Shown here: positions 1-7,149 of the stretch, piece by piece | Layout: each line of letters starts with the position of its first letter | Numbering within the stretch: position 1 is the stretch's first letter | Origin: Myxococcaceae bacterium | Lineage (GTDB): Bacteria; Myxococcota_A; Polyangia; Polyangiales; Ga0077539 | DNA length: 64,000 nucleotides | NCBI GenBank assembly: GCA_004297725.1 | Contig: SCUS01000193.1 | Location: 94,015 to 158,014 of the forward strand | Direction: 5' to 3' | Position numbers and translations under genes: made by a program | The notes under the pieces: model-generated | Databases searched by the model: none | What the model was told of the DNA's origin: nothing | Seen by the model: the letters and a program-made list of their open reading frames with translations, nothing else

Positions 1-413
1 GCGGCGGAGCCCAGCGCCTGGATCGACGCCGAGGCGGTCTCCTCGCCGAAGACGATGTTCAAGGTCGAGCCGCTCATGGAGCCGCCGCCCGCCGGGACCG
101 TGACGTTGAGGCAGTGACAGAGCAGCTCCGCGGGCGCGACGTTGACGGTCTCCTCGATGGTGCCGAGCACCGCTCCGCTGCTGTTGGTGAGCGTGAGCCG
201 CATGGGCAGCGTGCGAGCCTCGTTGGTGTGGTTGGTGACCACCACGGAGGCGCGAACCACCGCGGTGCTGCCCTGCACCGTGCCGTCGACCCGGCGGATG
301 CGCACCGAGACGTCCGAGCTGCTGCAGCCCGCGAGCGCCCTCGCACCGAGCGCCGCAAGCAGCACCGACACGAAGCCATCCAGGAATCCCCGTCGTGAAA
401 GTCCCATCCCCAT
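1..413 (-). CDS. Putative lipoprotein, C-terminus cut by the window edge
   Basis: The reading frame is open from an ATG at 413 to the left edge of the window, so the C-terminus is missing. AAGGAG lies at 425-430, 11 nt before this ATG; a second in-frame ATG at 407 is possible. The N-terminus has arginines (SRRGF), a hydrophobic stretch and a lipobox-like ALAGC at about residues 30-34, followed by SSSD. This fits export and lipid anchoring. The visible mature part (VVVTNHTNEA, LTLTNSSGAVLGT) looks like a beta-sandwich of the FxLYD/DUF type that binds nothing recognisable, and this is only an impression. It is divergent from the repeat lipoprotein starting at 597. No function can be assigned. 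Confidence 0.75.
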   Translation of the reverse strand, partial: MGMGLSRRGFLDGFVSVLLAALGARALAGCSSSDVSVRIRRVDGTVQGSTAVVRASVVVTNHTNEARTLPMRLTLTNSSGAVLGTIEETVNVAPAELLCHCLNVTVPAGGGSMSGSTLNIVFGEETASASIQALGSA

Positions 414-596
414 GAGGTCTCGTACTCCTTCGGGCGCATCTTCGCCCACCCGAGAGCCGCCGACCAGCGCGCACTCCCGTCAGGGCGTCCGCCGTGCGCT
501 CGCTTGACCCCGCGCGGCGATTGTCGTTCTGCTGATCCCGTGAACCAACGCCGCGACCCGCAGCCCGCCCTCACCCCGCCCCCGTCCACGCCTGCG

Positions 597-1097
597 ATGG
601 TGCGGCGCGCCGCGCTCGCCATGGCGCTGAGCGCCCTCGGCTCGGTCGGGTGCAGCTCCTCGACGACCTCCGTCGACGCCTCCGCGACCGACTCCACCGC
701 GGCCGACTCCCCGGACGTCGTCGCCGACGACCGCCAGACGCCGCCCGACCGCATCACCCCGATGCCTCCTCCGATGCCCCCTCCCCAGGACAGCGGGATC
801 ATCCCTCCGATGCCGCCTCCCCAGGACAGCGGGATCATCCCTCCGATGCCTCCTCCCCAGGACAGCGGGATCATCCCTCCGATGCCGCCTCCCCAGGACA
901 GCGGGATCATCCCCCCGATGCCGCCTCCCCAGGACAGCGGGATCATCCCCCCGATGCCGCCTCCCATGCCTCCTCCCGAGGACGGCGGCGTCACCCCGAT
1001 GCCTCCTCCCATGCCGCCTCCCAGGGACGGCGGCTTCATCCCTCCGATGCCTCCGCCTCCGATGCCTCCGCCTCCCCCCAGGGACGCCGGGTTCTGA
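597..1097 (+). CDS. Proline/methionine-rich repeat lipoprotein
   Basis: The start chosen is the ATG at 597, which gives a clean signal peptide (MVRRAALAMALSALGSVGC) ending in the lipobox GSVGC; TTG at 504 and GTG at 540 are in frame but would put a long unstructured tail before the signal. After the cysteine comes a Ser/Thr/Asp-rich linker. Five copies of a 12-residue unit (PMPPPQDSGIIP) follow, then degenerate PMPPP units with DGG or DAG. There is no globular domain, so this is a surface or periplasmic low-complexity protein of about 166 residues. The gene ends 9 nt before a JmjC-type oxygenase gene, so the two are probably cotranscribed. The function is unknown; the repeat could be a scaffold or a hydroxylation substrate (inference). 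Confidence 0.75.
   Translation: MVRRAALAMALSALGSVGCSSSTTSVDASATDSTAADSPDVVADDRQTPPDRITPMPPPMPPPQDSGIIPPMPPPQDSGIIPPMPPPQDSGIIPPMPPPQDSGIIPPMPPPQDSGIIPPMPPPMPPPEDGGVTPMPPPMPPPRDGGFIPPMPPPPMPPPPPRDAGF
771..950 (+). repeat. Five tandem 36-bp coding repeats
   Basis: Five head-to-tail 36-bp units run at 771-806, 807-842, 843-878, 879-914 and 915-950, differing by only a few third-position changes. Each encodes PMPPPQDSGIIP in a shifted register. Degenerate PMPPP remnants continue to about 1080. The near-identity at DNA level implies recent expansion by slippage or unequal recombination, so copy number probably varies between strains. Confidence 0.95.
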
Positions 1098-1106
1098 TCA
1101 CCGCCC

Positions 1107-2162
1107 ATGCGTCGACTCCGTCCACCCCGCCGACGGCGTCCCCGGGCTCGCCCCGCCGCTCCCCTCACCCTCTCTCCCGACTGGCAGCTCTGGATCGCTG
1201 ACAACCTCCTCGCGGGCGCTCCCCTCGACGAGCTCCTCTCGACGCTGCTGCGTCACGGCGTACCCCGCCCGGAGATCGACGCCCAGCTCGGCGCCATCCG
1301 CGCCTCGCCGGCCTTCCTCGCGGCGCAGCGCCACCTGCGCGCCGCCCGCCGCCTGGACCTCGTCGCCCGCCTCCACCAGCAGCTCGACGCGACCCGCTCG
1401 CTCCCCCGCGCCATCGAGCGCGTCGCGGGCCTCGACGCCGAGCGCTTCTTCGATCGCTACTACGCCACCAACACCCCGGTGGTGCTCACCGACGTGGTCA
1501 CCGCGTGGCCCGCCTTCGGGCGCTGGACCCCGGCCTACCTGAAGGAGCGCTTCGGCGACGTGGAGGTCATGGCCGCCTTCGGCCGGGAGAGCGACCCCGA
1601 CTACGACCTCCACACCCCCGCGCTCAGCCGCCCGGTGCGCTTCGGCGATTTCGTCGATCGGGTGCTCGCCGCCGGGGAGAGCAACGACCTCTACCTGGTC
1701 GCCAACAACCGCAACTCCGACCGCGACGGGCTGCGCGCCCTCTTCGACGACGTCACCCTCCCCGAAGGATGGCTCGATCCCGCGCGACTCCAGGGGTCCA
1801 CCGCGTTCTGGTTCGGCCCGGGCGGAACGGTCACCCCGATGCACCACGACACCTCGAACATCCTCTTCGGCAACCTCTATGGGCAGAAGCGCTTCCTGCT
1901 GGTGGCCCCCTGGGAGACCGCGCTGCTCCAGAGCACCCGCGGGGTGTACTCGCTCGTCGATCCGGAGAAGCCGGACCTCGAGCGCTTCCCCGGCTTCGCC
2001 CGCGCCACCGTGCGCGAGGTGGTGCTCTCCCCCGGCGAGATGCTCTTCATCCCGGTCGGGTGGTGGCACCACGTGCGAGCGCTCTCGCTGAGCATCAACC
2101 TCGCGTTCACCAACTTCGTGCGAGACAACGCCTTCGACTGGTTTCGCCCGGGCGAGCGGTAG
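1107..2162 (+). CDS. JmjC/cupin-8 family Fe(II)/2-oxoglutarate oxygenase
   Basis: A 351-residue protein whose C-terminal two thirds match the cupin-like JmjC (cupin_8) hydroxylase family. The iron site is visible as H246-x-D248 in TPMHHDTSN and the distal histidine in GWWHHV (about 321); K261 in YGQKRF is the expected 2-oxoglutarate-binding lysine. The motif TNTPVVLTDVVTAWPA (about 121-136) is the usual family entry strand. Residues 1-110 form an Arg/Pro-rich start and a helical region. Members hydroxylate protein side chains (Asp, Asn, His, Arg) or small molecules in the cytoplasm. No signal peptide is seen. The ATG follows the repeat-lipoprotein stop by 9 nt, suggesting one transcript. The substrate is unknown. 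Confidence 0.85.
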   Translation: MRRLRPPRRRRPRARPAAPLTLSPDWQLWIADNLLAGAPLDELLSTLLRHGVPRPEIDAQLGAIRASPAFLAAQRHLRAARRLDLVARLHQQLDATRSLPRAIERVAGLDAERFFDRYYATNTPVVLTDVVTAWPAFGRWTPAYLKERFGDVEVMAAFGRESDPDYDLHTPALSRPVRFGDFVDRVLAAGESNDLYLVANNRNSDRDGLRALFDDVTLPEGWLDPARLQGSTAFWFGPGGTVTPMHHDTSNILFGNLYGQKRFLLVAPWETALLQSTRGVYSLVDPEKPDLERFPGFARATVREVVLSPGEMLFIPVGWWHHVRALSLSINLAFTNFVRDNAFDWFRPGER

Positions 2163-2206
2163 CGCGCGGTCGACCCTCCGCGCCGCCCACGAGAGATTCA
2201 CACCCC

Positions 2207-3397
2207 ATGACGAAGCCTTCGACGCAGAGGAGTCGGTGGAGCGCGCGGTCGCGATGGCCGGCGGCGTGGATGGCCCTCCTGGGCGGCTGCGGCGCGCGCA
2301 CCGGGCTCAACCTCCCCGACGTCGCGACCTTCCCCGATGTGAGCGACGCGGCCGACGTGACCGACGCGGCCGACGTGCGCGACGTGCTGCTGCCGCCGAT
2401 GTGCATCCCAGGGCGCTTCACCCTGACGCAGCGCGGGGCCGACATGATGCTGGTGATCGACCGCTCCGGCTCGATGGGCCAGCGCCTCGGCGGAGGGCGC
2501 TCGGGATCGTCCAAGTGGGTGCTCCTCCGAGACGCCCTCTCCGCGACGCTCCCGGCCTTCCAGGAGCGCATCCGCGTGGGCGCCCTCTTCTACCCGCAGG
2601 AGGGCGCCGACACCCGGCTCGCGACCTGCGCGCTGGCCAACGTCCCCAGCGTCGACATCAACCCCGGCAACGGCACCGCCGCCCGGGTGATCGGGGTCTT
2701 CGACAGCACCGACCCCGGCGGCAGCACCCCCACCGCAGCGGCGCTGCTGCGCGCGTACAACTACCTGGTGCGCAACCCCAACCGCGCTCGCGCCCGCTAC
2801 CTGGTGCTGGCCACCGACGGCGGCCCCAACTGCAACGCCGCGCTCGACGCCGCGAGCTGTGTCTGCGTGGGCGGCGGCGGACCCTTCGGCGCCGGCTCGT
2901 GCCGACGCGACACCAACGGCCAGCGGTGCCTCGACCGGGAGCGCACCGTGAGCGAGATCGCCCAGCTCGCGGCCAACCCGATCGCGTCGATACCGACCTT
3001 CGTGATCGGGCTCGCGGACGAGACCGACCCCAACTACGCCGCGACGCTCACGGCGATGGCCGTCGCCGGGGGGAGGCCCTTCGTGTCGTCGTCGGGCTAC
3101 GCGACCTACTACAACGTCGAGCGCGCGGAGGACCTCACCCGCGCCTTCACCACCATCCAGAACACCGTGTCGCGCTGCTCCTTCGTGACGCCGTCGCGCC
3201 CCGAGGAGATGGGGTCGATCGTGATCACCGCGGGCGGGGCGACGGTCGCGCTCGATGCCACCCACCGCGACGGATGGGACTGGACCGACCGCGCCTTCGG
3301 GGAGATCACCTTCTTCGGCGCGGCGTGCGAGCGGGTGATCGCCTCGCGCACCACCGAGGTGCAGGCGACGGTGGAGTGCGTGAACGATGGCGGCTGA
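2207..3397 (+). CDS. von Willebrand factor A domain lipoprotein
   Basis: A 396-residue exported protein. Residues 1-28 form a basic N-terminus plus hydrophobic segment ending in the lipobox LLGGC. A linker of Asp/Ala/Val repeats (DVSDAADVTDAADV) follows. The VWA domain begins around residue 70 with MLVIDRSGSM, which carries the DxSxS metal-ion site; the later threonine (STPTAAAL) and aspartate (VLATDGGPN) needed for MIDAS are also present. A short beta-rich tail with two cysteines (ACERV, VECVN) ends the protein. VWA lipoproteins of this layout are common in Myxococcota and are thought to bind protein partners at the envelope; the partner is unknown. Its 3' end overlaps the next gene by 11 nt, which indicates translational coupling. 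Confidence 0.88.
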   Translation: MTKPSTQRSRWSARSRWPAAWMALLGGCGARTGLNLPDVATFPDVSDAADVTDAADVRDVLLPPMCIPGRFTLTQRGADMMLVIDRSGSMGQRLGGGRSGSSKWVLLRDALSATLPAFQERIRVGALFYPQEGADTRLATCALANVPSVDINPGNGTAARVIGVFDSTDPGGSTPTAAALLRAYNYLVRNPNRARARYLVLATDGGPNCNAALDAASCVCVGGGGPFGAGSCRRDTNGQRCLDRERTVSEIAQLAANPIASIPTFVIGLADETDPNYAATLTAMAVAGGRPFVSSSGYATYYNVERAEDLTRAFTTIQNTVSRCSFVTPSRPEEMGSIVITAGGATVALDATHRDGWDWTDRAFGEITFFGAACERVIASRTTEVQATVECVNDGG

Positions 3398-3905
3398 ACC
3401 GCGGCGCGGGTGGATGGCGGCGCTGCTGGCGCTCGCCCTGGTGGACTGCACCCCCGGGGGAGAGTGCTCCCCGGGGACGTCGCGTCCGTGCTCGCGCTCG
3501 CTCGACGGCGGGGTCACCCAGGCGGGCTACCAGTCGTGCGAGGCGTCCCGAGAGTGGAGCGCGTGCGTCTCCGTCGGCGGGTGCCGCGCGGGCGGGGCGG
3601 CGCTGCCGATCTACTCCCGCTGCACCGGCGACGACCAGTGCGGCCCGGAGGGGTGCGCGTTCTGCACCAACTTCGAGGGGGTCGACAACCCGCGCGGACA
3701 CAGCGTGTGCGAGGTGTACTGCCAGTCCGACGCGGAGTGCGCGCCCACCACGCCGAGCGTCGCGGTGACCCCGCGCTGCGTGCTGGGCCAGTGCGCCCTG
3801 CTCTGCCGCGCAGGATCGACCTGCCCGAGAGACTCCCAGTGCCTCAGATGGGCCGGCGAGGCGCAGGCGAGCGCCTTCCCGGGCTACCAGGGGCTCTGCG
3901 AGTAG
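3387..3905 (+). CDS. Cysteine-rich lipoprotein, unknown function
   Basis: A 172-residue protein starting inside the end of the VWA gene (11-nt overlap). The N-terminus MAAEPRRGWMAALLALALVDC is a lipoprotein-type signal, with VDC a weak lipobox. About 19 cysteines are spread through the mature part in short-spaced pairs (ECSPG, PCSR, SCEAS, QCGPEGCAFC, VCEVYCQSDAEC, QCALLC). This indicates a disulfide-stabilised extracytoplasmic domain resembling the Cys-rich repeats found in many myxobacterial surface proteins. The coupling suggests it works with the VWA lipoprotein. No enzymatic motif is seen. Confidence 0.78.
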   Translation: MAAEPRRGWMAALLALALVDCTPGGECSPGTSRPCSRSLDGGVTQAGYQSCEASREWSACVSVGGCRAGGAALPIYSRCTGDDQCGPEGCAFCTNFEGVDNPRGHSVCEVYCQSDAECAPTTPSVAVTPRCVLGQCALLCRAGSTCPRDSQCLRWAGEAQASAFPGYQGLCE

Positions 3906-3955
3906 GGAGAGCCTCTTCCGCCCCGCCAGGCTCTCGAACCACGGAGGTACACGCG

Positions 3956-4228
3956 ATGTCCACGATGCTGCTCATCACCCATGAAGTCCGCGACTACGAT
4001 GCATGGAAGCCGGGCTTCGACGCCAACCAGGCGGCGCGCGACGCGGCGGGCTTCACCCTGGCCTTCGTCGGCCAGGACTCGGTGAACCCCAACATCGTCC
4101 ACGCCGGGTTTCATGTGCCCTCGGCCACCGCGGCGCACGCCTTCCTCGAGAGCCCCGGCCTGAAGGAGGCGATGGCCGCGGCGGGCGTGATCAGCGAGCT
4201 CGACGCGCGCATCGTCGAGATCGCCTGA
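3956..4228 (+). CDS. Small dimeric alpha-beta barrel-like protein
   Basis: A 90-residue cytoplasmic protein with ATG at 3956, preceded by GGAGGT at 3943-3948 with 7 nt spacing, which fixes this start over longer readings. The pattern TMLLITHEVRDYDAWKPGFD followed by helix, strand, helix (AAHAFLESPGLKEAM) and a final strand (ARIVEIA) is what ferredoxin-like dimeric alpha-beta barrels (the antibiotic biosynthesis monooxygenase/EthD superfamily) look like. Such small proteins may bind or oxidise hydrophobic metabolites, but many have no known activity. No catalytic residue can be assigned. Confidence 0.75.
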   Translation: MSTMLLITHEVRDYDAWKPGFDANQAARDAAGFTLAFVGQDSVNPNIVHAGFHVPSATAAHAFLESPGLKEAMAAAGVISELDARIVEIA

Positions 4229-4297
4229 GCGGCCCTGCAGGCGATCGCCGGAGGAGGCGCGACGCACCGCTGGACCGCCCCGAGGCCATGCACTAAC

Positions 4298-4310
4298 CCT
4301 CCGGCGGAGG
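4298..4310 (+). promoter_or_regulatory. Short hairpin occluding a ribosome binding site
   Basis: CCTCCG-G-CGGAGG is a perfect inverted repeat whose right arm contains the GGAGG ribosome binding site, 9 nt before the ATG at 4320. In the transcript it would partly hide the binding site and could lower or condition translation. The stem is short, so the effect is uncertain. Confidence 0.4.
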
Positions 4311-4319
4311 TCATCGCCG

Positions 4320-5573
4320 ATGCTGCCTGCGCCCGAGGACTACCCCTTTCTCTTCATCAACCACGGGACGCCCGCCGTCGACTCGGTGGGCAAGTGCGAG
4401 GAGGTCTTCCTGTGGTTCCGCGGCGCCGTCGCTCCGGCCGATCGGGCGCGCATCGAGGCCGGCGTCCCCTCGCCGCTCCGCCGCTTCTGGCACTGGGACC
4501 GTGAGTTCTGCTACTTCGGCAGCGAAGGGGACATGTACGAGTTCGCGGTGCTCCAGGACTACACCCCGGAGCCCGTGCGCAGCGCGCTGCGGGGCGCCGA
4601 TCCGACGCGCGACCCGAAGGCCTGGCACCGCCATTACCAGCAGGCGACGGCCCTCTTCGAGGAGGCCATCGAGGCCTTCGCCGCCGACCTCGAGCGCTGG
4701 GTCCACGAGGTGCACGGCATCGCTCCCATCGCGGTGTTCTGGGGTCCCGGTGCGTCCGCCGAGGACGACCCGTGGCACCGCTGGAGCGTCGCCGCCTTCG
4801 CGACCGCGATGGGCGAGCGCCTGCGCCGCTACGTCCCCGAGCGAGGCGGCGCCGAGACCCTCGACTGGATCCGCGACCGCACCGCCCACCTGCTCGTCGC
4901 TCCCTCGAAGCGCTCCAAGCGAGGCGCTCCGCTCGACGAGGCGCGCGCCATCGCCGCCCTCGACGAGGCCTGCCGCCGCGCTCGACCGAAGGAGTACGTC
5001 CCCCGGCTCAGCTACGACGAGGGCGAGGTGCTCCGCAACGGCGAGCTCATCGCCTCCTTCGTGGGCAGCGCCCGGGGGTGGTCCTCCCGGCTGGAGCGCC
5101 TCGCTCCGCTGAGCCAGCTCACCTTCCTCGCCAGCTACGACGTCGACCACGCCCGACTGCTGCGCGCGTACCCCGCGCTGCCCGATCGGGTGCGCGCGCT
5201 CGTCGAGGCCCTCGCTCCCGACGAGCGCCGCTCCGCGCTGCCGCTGCTGGTGATGCTGGCGCAGACGCTCACCCGCGACACCCCGGCCTTCGATCACCTC
5301 CGCCGCAAGTCCGGCGAGCTCGCGGCGCAGGTGCTCCGCGCGGGATTCGATCAGCCCGGCTGCCGGGGCGCCACCTTCGCGCGGGCCTCGCGCTACCTCC
5401 GCTGGGCCCGCTGCTTCAAGGAGGCGAGGGCGATGGCCGAGGAGGGCCTCTTCCGCTACGGCGAGCGACGGACGCTGGTGCGCGCGGCGCTCAAGGCCGC
5501 GAAGGCGATGGGCGACGAGAAGGCCGCCCGGAGGTACGAGGCCCGGCTGACGGCGCTGACGCCCGCGTCGTAG
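4320..5573 (+). CDS. Hypothetical cytoplasmic protein, 417 residues
   Basis: No recognised family. The protein has no signal peptide or membrane segment. The N-terminal half contains an aromatic-rich core (YPFLFINHGTP, RRFWHWDREFCYFG, AVFWGPGASAEDDPWHRWS), and the C-terminal half is helical and Arg/Ala-rich (about 210-417), with the TPR-like phrase ARASRYLRWARCFKEARAMAEEGLFRYGE near 350-380. GGAGG at 4306-4310 supports the ATG at 4320. It lies 45 nt before an aminotransferase gene on the same strand, so both may share a transcript. The conserved look of the N-terminal part suggests a real domain, but I cannot name it. Confidence 0.7.
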   Translation: MLPAPEDYPFLFINHGTPAVDSVGKCEEVFLWFRGAVAPADRARIEAGVPSPLRRFWHWDREFCYFGSEGDMYEFAVLQDYTPEPVRSALRGADPTRDPKAWHRHYQQATALFEEAIEAFAADLERWVHEVHGIAPIAVFWGPGASAEDDPWHRWSVAAFATAMGERLRRYVPERGGAETLDWIRDRTAHLLVAPSKRSKRGAPLDEARAIAALDEACRRARPKEYVPRLSYDEGEVLRNGELIASFVGSARGWSSRLERLAPLSQLTFLASYDVDHARLLRAYPALPDRVRALVEALAPDERRSALPLLVMLAQTLTRDTPAFDHLRRKSGELAAQVLRAGFDQPGCRGATFARASRYLRWARCFKEARAMAEEGLFRYGERRTLVRAALKAAKAMGDEKAARRYEARLTALTPAS

Positions 5574-5618
5574 GGGCGCTTCCCCAGGGCGCCGCGGTGC
5601 TGCGATGCTGCGCCCCCG

Positions 5619-6803
5619 ATGCCACCGCTCTCCGTCTCCGCCAGGGCCATCCGCGCCAGCGTCTTCTCCGACCTCGCCCCCCGCCTCCAGGCCCACGCCG
5701 CCCGAGGCGGAACCCTCTTCCCCTTCCACATCGGCGACACCTGGCGGGCGCCCCCGGAGGCCGCGAGGCTCACCCGCTCGGTCAGCGACGACCCGTCGCT
5801 CTACCGCTATGGTCCGCTCGGGGGCGACCCCGCGCTTCTCTCGGCGATCGCCCGCTCGCTCGACGCCCGGGGCCGCGCGCTGCCCGACCCGACGCCCGCC
5901 CACCTGCTGGTCGCCGCCGGGGCCACGCACGCCCTCTTCTGCGCCGCGAGGGCGATGCTCGACGCGGGCGACGAGGTGCTGGTGCTCTGCCCCTACTGGC
6001 CCCTCTCGGTGGGCGTGCTGCGCGCGGCGGGGGCGGTGCCCGTGGAGGTCGCGGTGCTGCCCGCGCTGGCGAGGGAGCCGGGCTTCGACCTCGCGGGAGC
6101 GCTCGCCGCGGCGTGCTCCGAGCGCACCCGGGCGATCTACCTCATCACCCCCAACAACCCCGACGGCTTCGTACTGCGGGCGGAGCACCTCGAGGCCATC
6201 GCCGACGTCGCCCGGCGCCGCGACCTCTGGGTGATCGCCGACGAGGTCTACGCCGACTACGTCTTCGAGGGAGAGCACCGCTCCATCGCGCGACTCCCCG
6301 GGATGGCCGGGCGCACGGTGACCGCGTACTCGCTCTCCAAGAGCCACGCGCTCGCGGGCCTGCGCGTCGGGTACATCGCCGGCCCGACGGAGCTCATCGC
6401 CGCGGCGCGCAAGGTGGCGACGCACACGGTGTTCAATGTTCCGCTGGTGGCGCAGCGGTGCGCGGCGAGGGCCATCGAGGAGGGCGGAGGCTTCCTCGAG
6501 GAGGCGCGCGAGGCGTACCGCGAGGCGAGGGCGGTGACCGTGGCGGCGCTCTCGGGGAGAGGCGACTTCGTGGTGCCCGACGGGGGCTGCTACGTCTTCG
6601 TCGACCTGACCAGGGCCATCGGCGACGGGACGCCACTGGGGCTGCTGGAGCGGTGCATCGACGCGGGGGTGGCGCTGGCCCCGGGCGACGCCTTCGGCGC
6701 GGGCTACGAGCGCTACGCGCGGCTGTGCTACACGGCGGTGCCCCCGAGCGCGCTGGAGGAGGGCCTCGCGCGGCTGGTGGGCGTGCTCGATCGGGCGGGG
6801 TGA
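5619..6803 (+). CDS. PLP-dependent class I/II aminotransferase
   Basis: A 394-residue fold-type I aminotransferase, a usual length for the AspC/aminotransferase class I and II family. Visible signatures are the Tyr of YRYGPLGGDPAL (about 62-72), the PLP phosphate region AAGATHALF (99-107), the N180-P-D-G loop (ITPNNPDGF), D208 and Y211 in VIADEVYADY, the Schiff-base lysine K241 in SLSKSHALAGLRVGY, and an arginine in YERYARLCYT that probably binds the substrate carboxylate. It would transfer an amino group between an amino acid and a 2-oxoacid in the cytoplasm. The exact substrate cannot be told. It converges with the small membrane-protein gene, with 1 nt between the stop codons. Confidence 0.9.
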   Translation: MPPLSVSARAIRASVFSDLAPRLQAHAARGGTLFPFHIGDTWRAPPEAARLTRSVSDDPSLYRYGPLGGDPALLSAIARSLDARGRALPDPTPAHLLVAAGATHALFCAARAMLDAGDEVLVLCPYWPLSVGVLRAAGAVPVEVAVLPALAREPGFDLAGALAAACSERTRAIYLITPNNPDGFVLRAEHLEAIADVARRRDLWVIADEVYADYVFEGEHRSIARLPGMAGRTVTAYSLSKSHALAGLRVGYIAGPTELIAAARKVATHTVFNVPLVAQRCAARAIEEGGGFLEEAREAYREARAVTVAALSGRGDFVVPDGGCYVFVDLTRAIGDGTPLGLLERCIDAGVALAPGDAFGAGYERYARLCYTAVPPSALEEGLARLVGVLDRAG

Positions 6804-6804
6804 G

Positions 6805-7125
6805 TCAGCGCACGGCGCGGCGGGCGGCGGCGAGGGCGGCGGCGTCGTCCTCGGCGCTGGCCACCGCGGCGGCCTGGGCGGCCTCGACGCGGACGCGGGT
6901 GCGGGCGTCCACCGGGGCGTCCATGGTCACGATGGACTCCAGCACCCCGACGCGCTCCGCCAGCTCGACCTTCTCCCGCTCCAGCCTGGCGAGTCGGTCT
7001 TCGAGCGCCCGGTGGCCCCCGGCGCCGGCCTCCAGCTCCAGCCGTCGCAGCTTGATCTTCGCCCACGACACGATGGCCGTGATCGGTACCGCGAACACGA
7101 TGGCGACGATGAGCAGGTCAATCAT
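6805..7125 (-). CDS. Small membrane protein with coiled coil, PspB-like
   Basis: A 106-residue protein: an N-terminal transmembrane helix (LLIVAIVFAVPITAIVSWA, about 4-22), a basic segment (KIKLRR), a heptad-rich coiled coil (about 28-68), then an Ala-rich tail. The coiled-coil end RVGVLESIVTMDAP resembles the RIQALESILDAEHP of phage shock protein B, so a PspB-type envelope-stress protein is the best family guess. It lies 24 nt downstream of the putative T6SS effector gene on the same strand. By position it could instead be that effector's immunity protein, although the predicted cytoplasmic coiled coil fits that role poorly. Confidence 0.65.
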   Translation of the reverse strand: MIDLLIVAIVFAVPITAIVSWAKIKLRRLELEAGAGGHRALEDRLARLEREKVELAERVGVLESIVTMDAPVDARTRVRVEAAQAAAVASAEDDAAALAAARRAVR

Positions 7126-7149
7126 GGCGACGCCCCGGACTCTACGACA

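Noticed and set aside
504..540. TTGACC followed by TTCTGC as a sigma-70 promoter for the repeat lipoprotein
   Set aside because: The -10 element is poor and GC-rich genomes give such matches often.
74..1204. A minus-strand frame with many GGMIPLSWGGGIG repeats
   Set aside because: This is the antisense reading of the 36-bp repeats of the plus-strand lipoprotein, which has a proper signal peptide.
4311..6425. A 704-codon minus-strand frame opposite the hypothetical protein and aminotransferase genes
   Set aside because: No family features; the plus strand holds a clear aminotransferase and a ribosome binding site.
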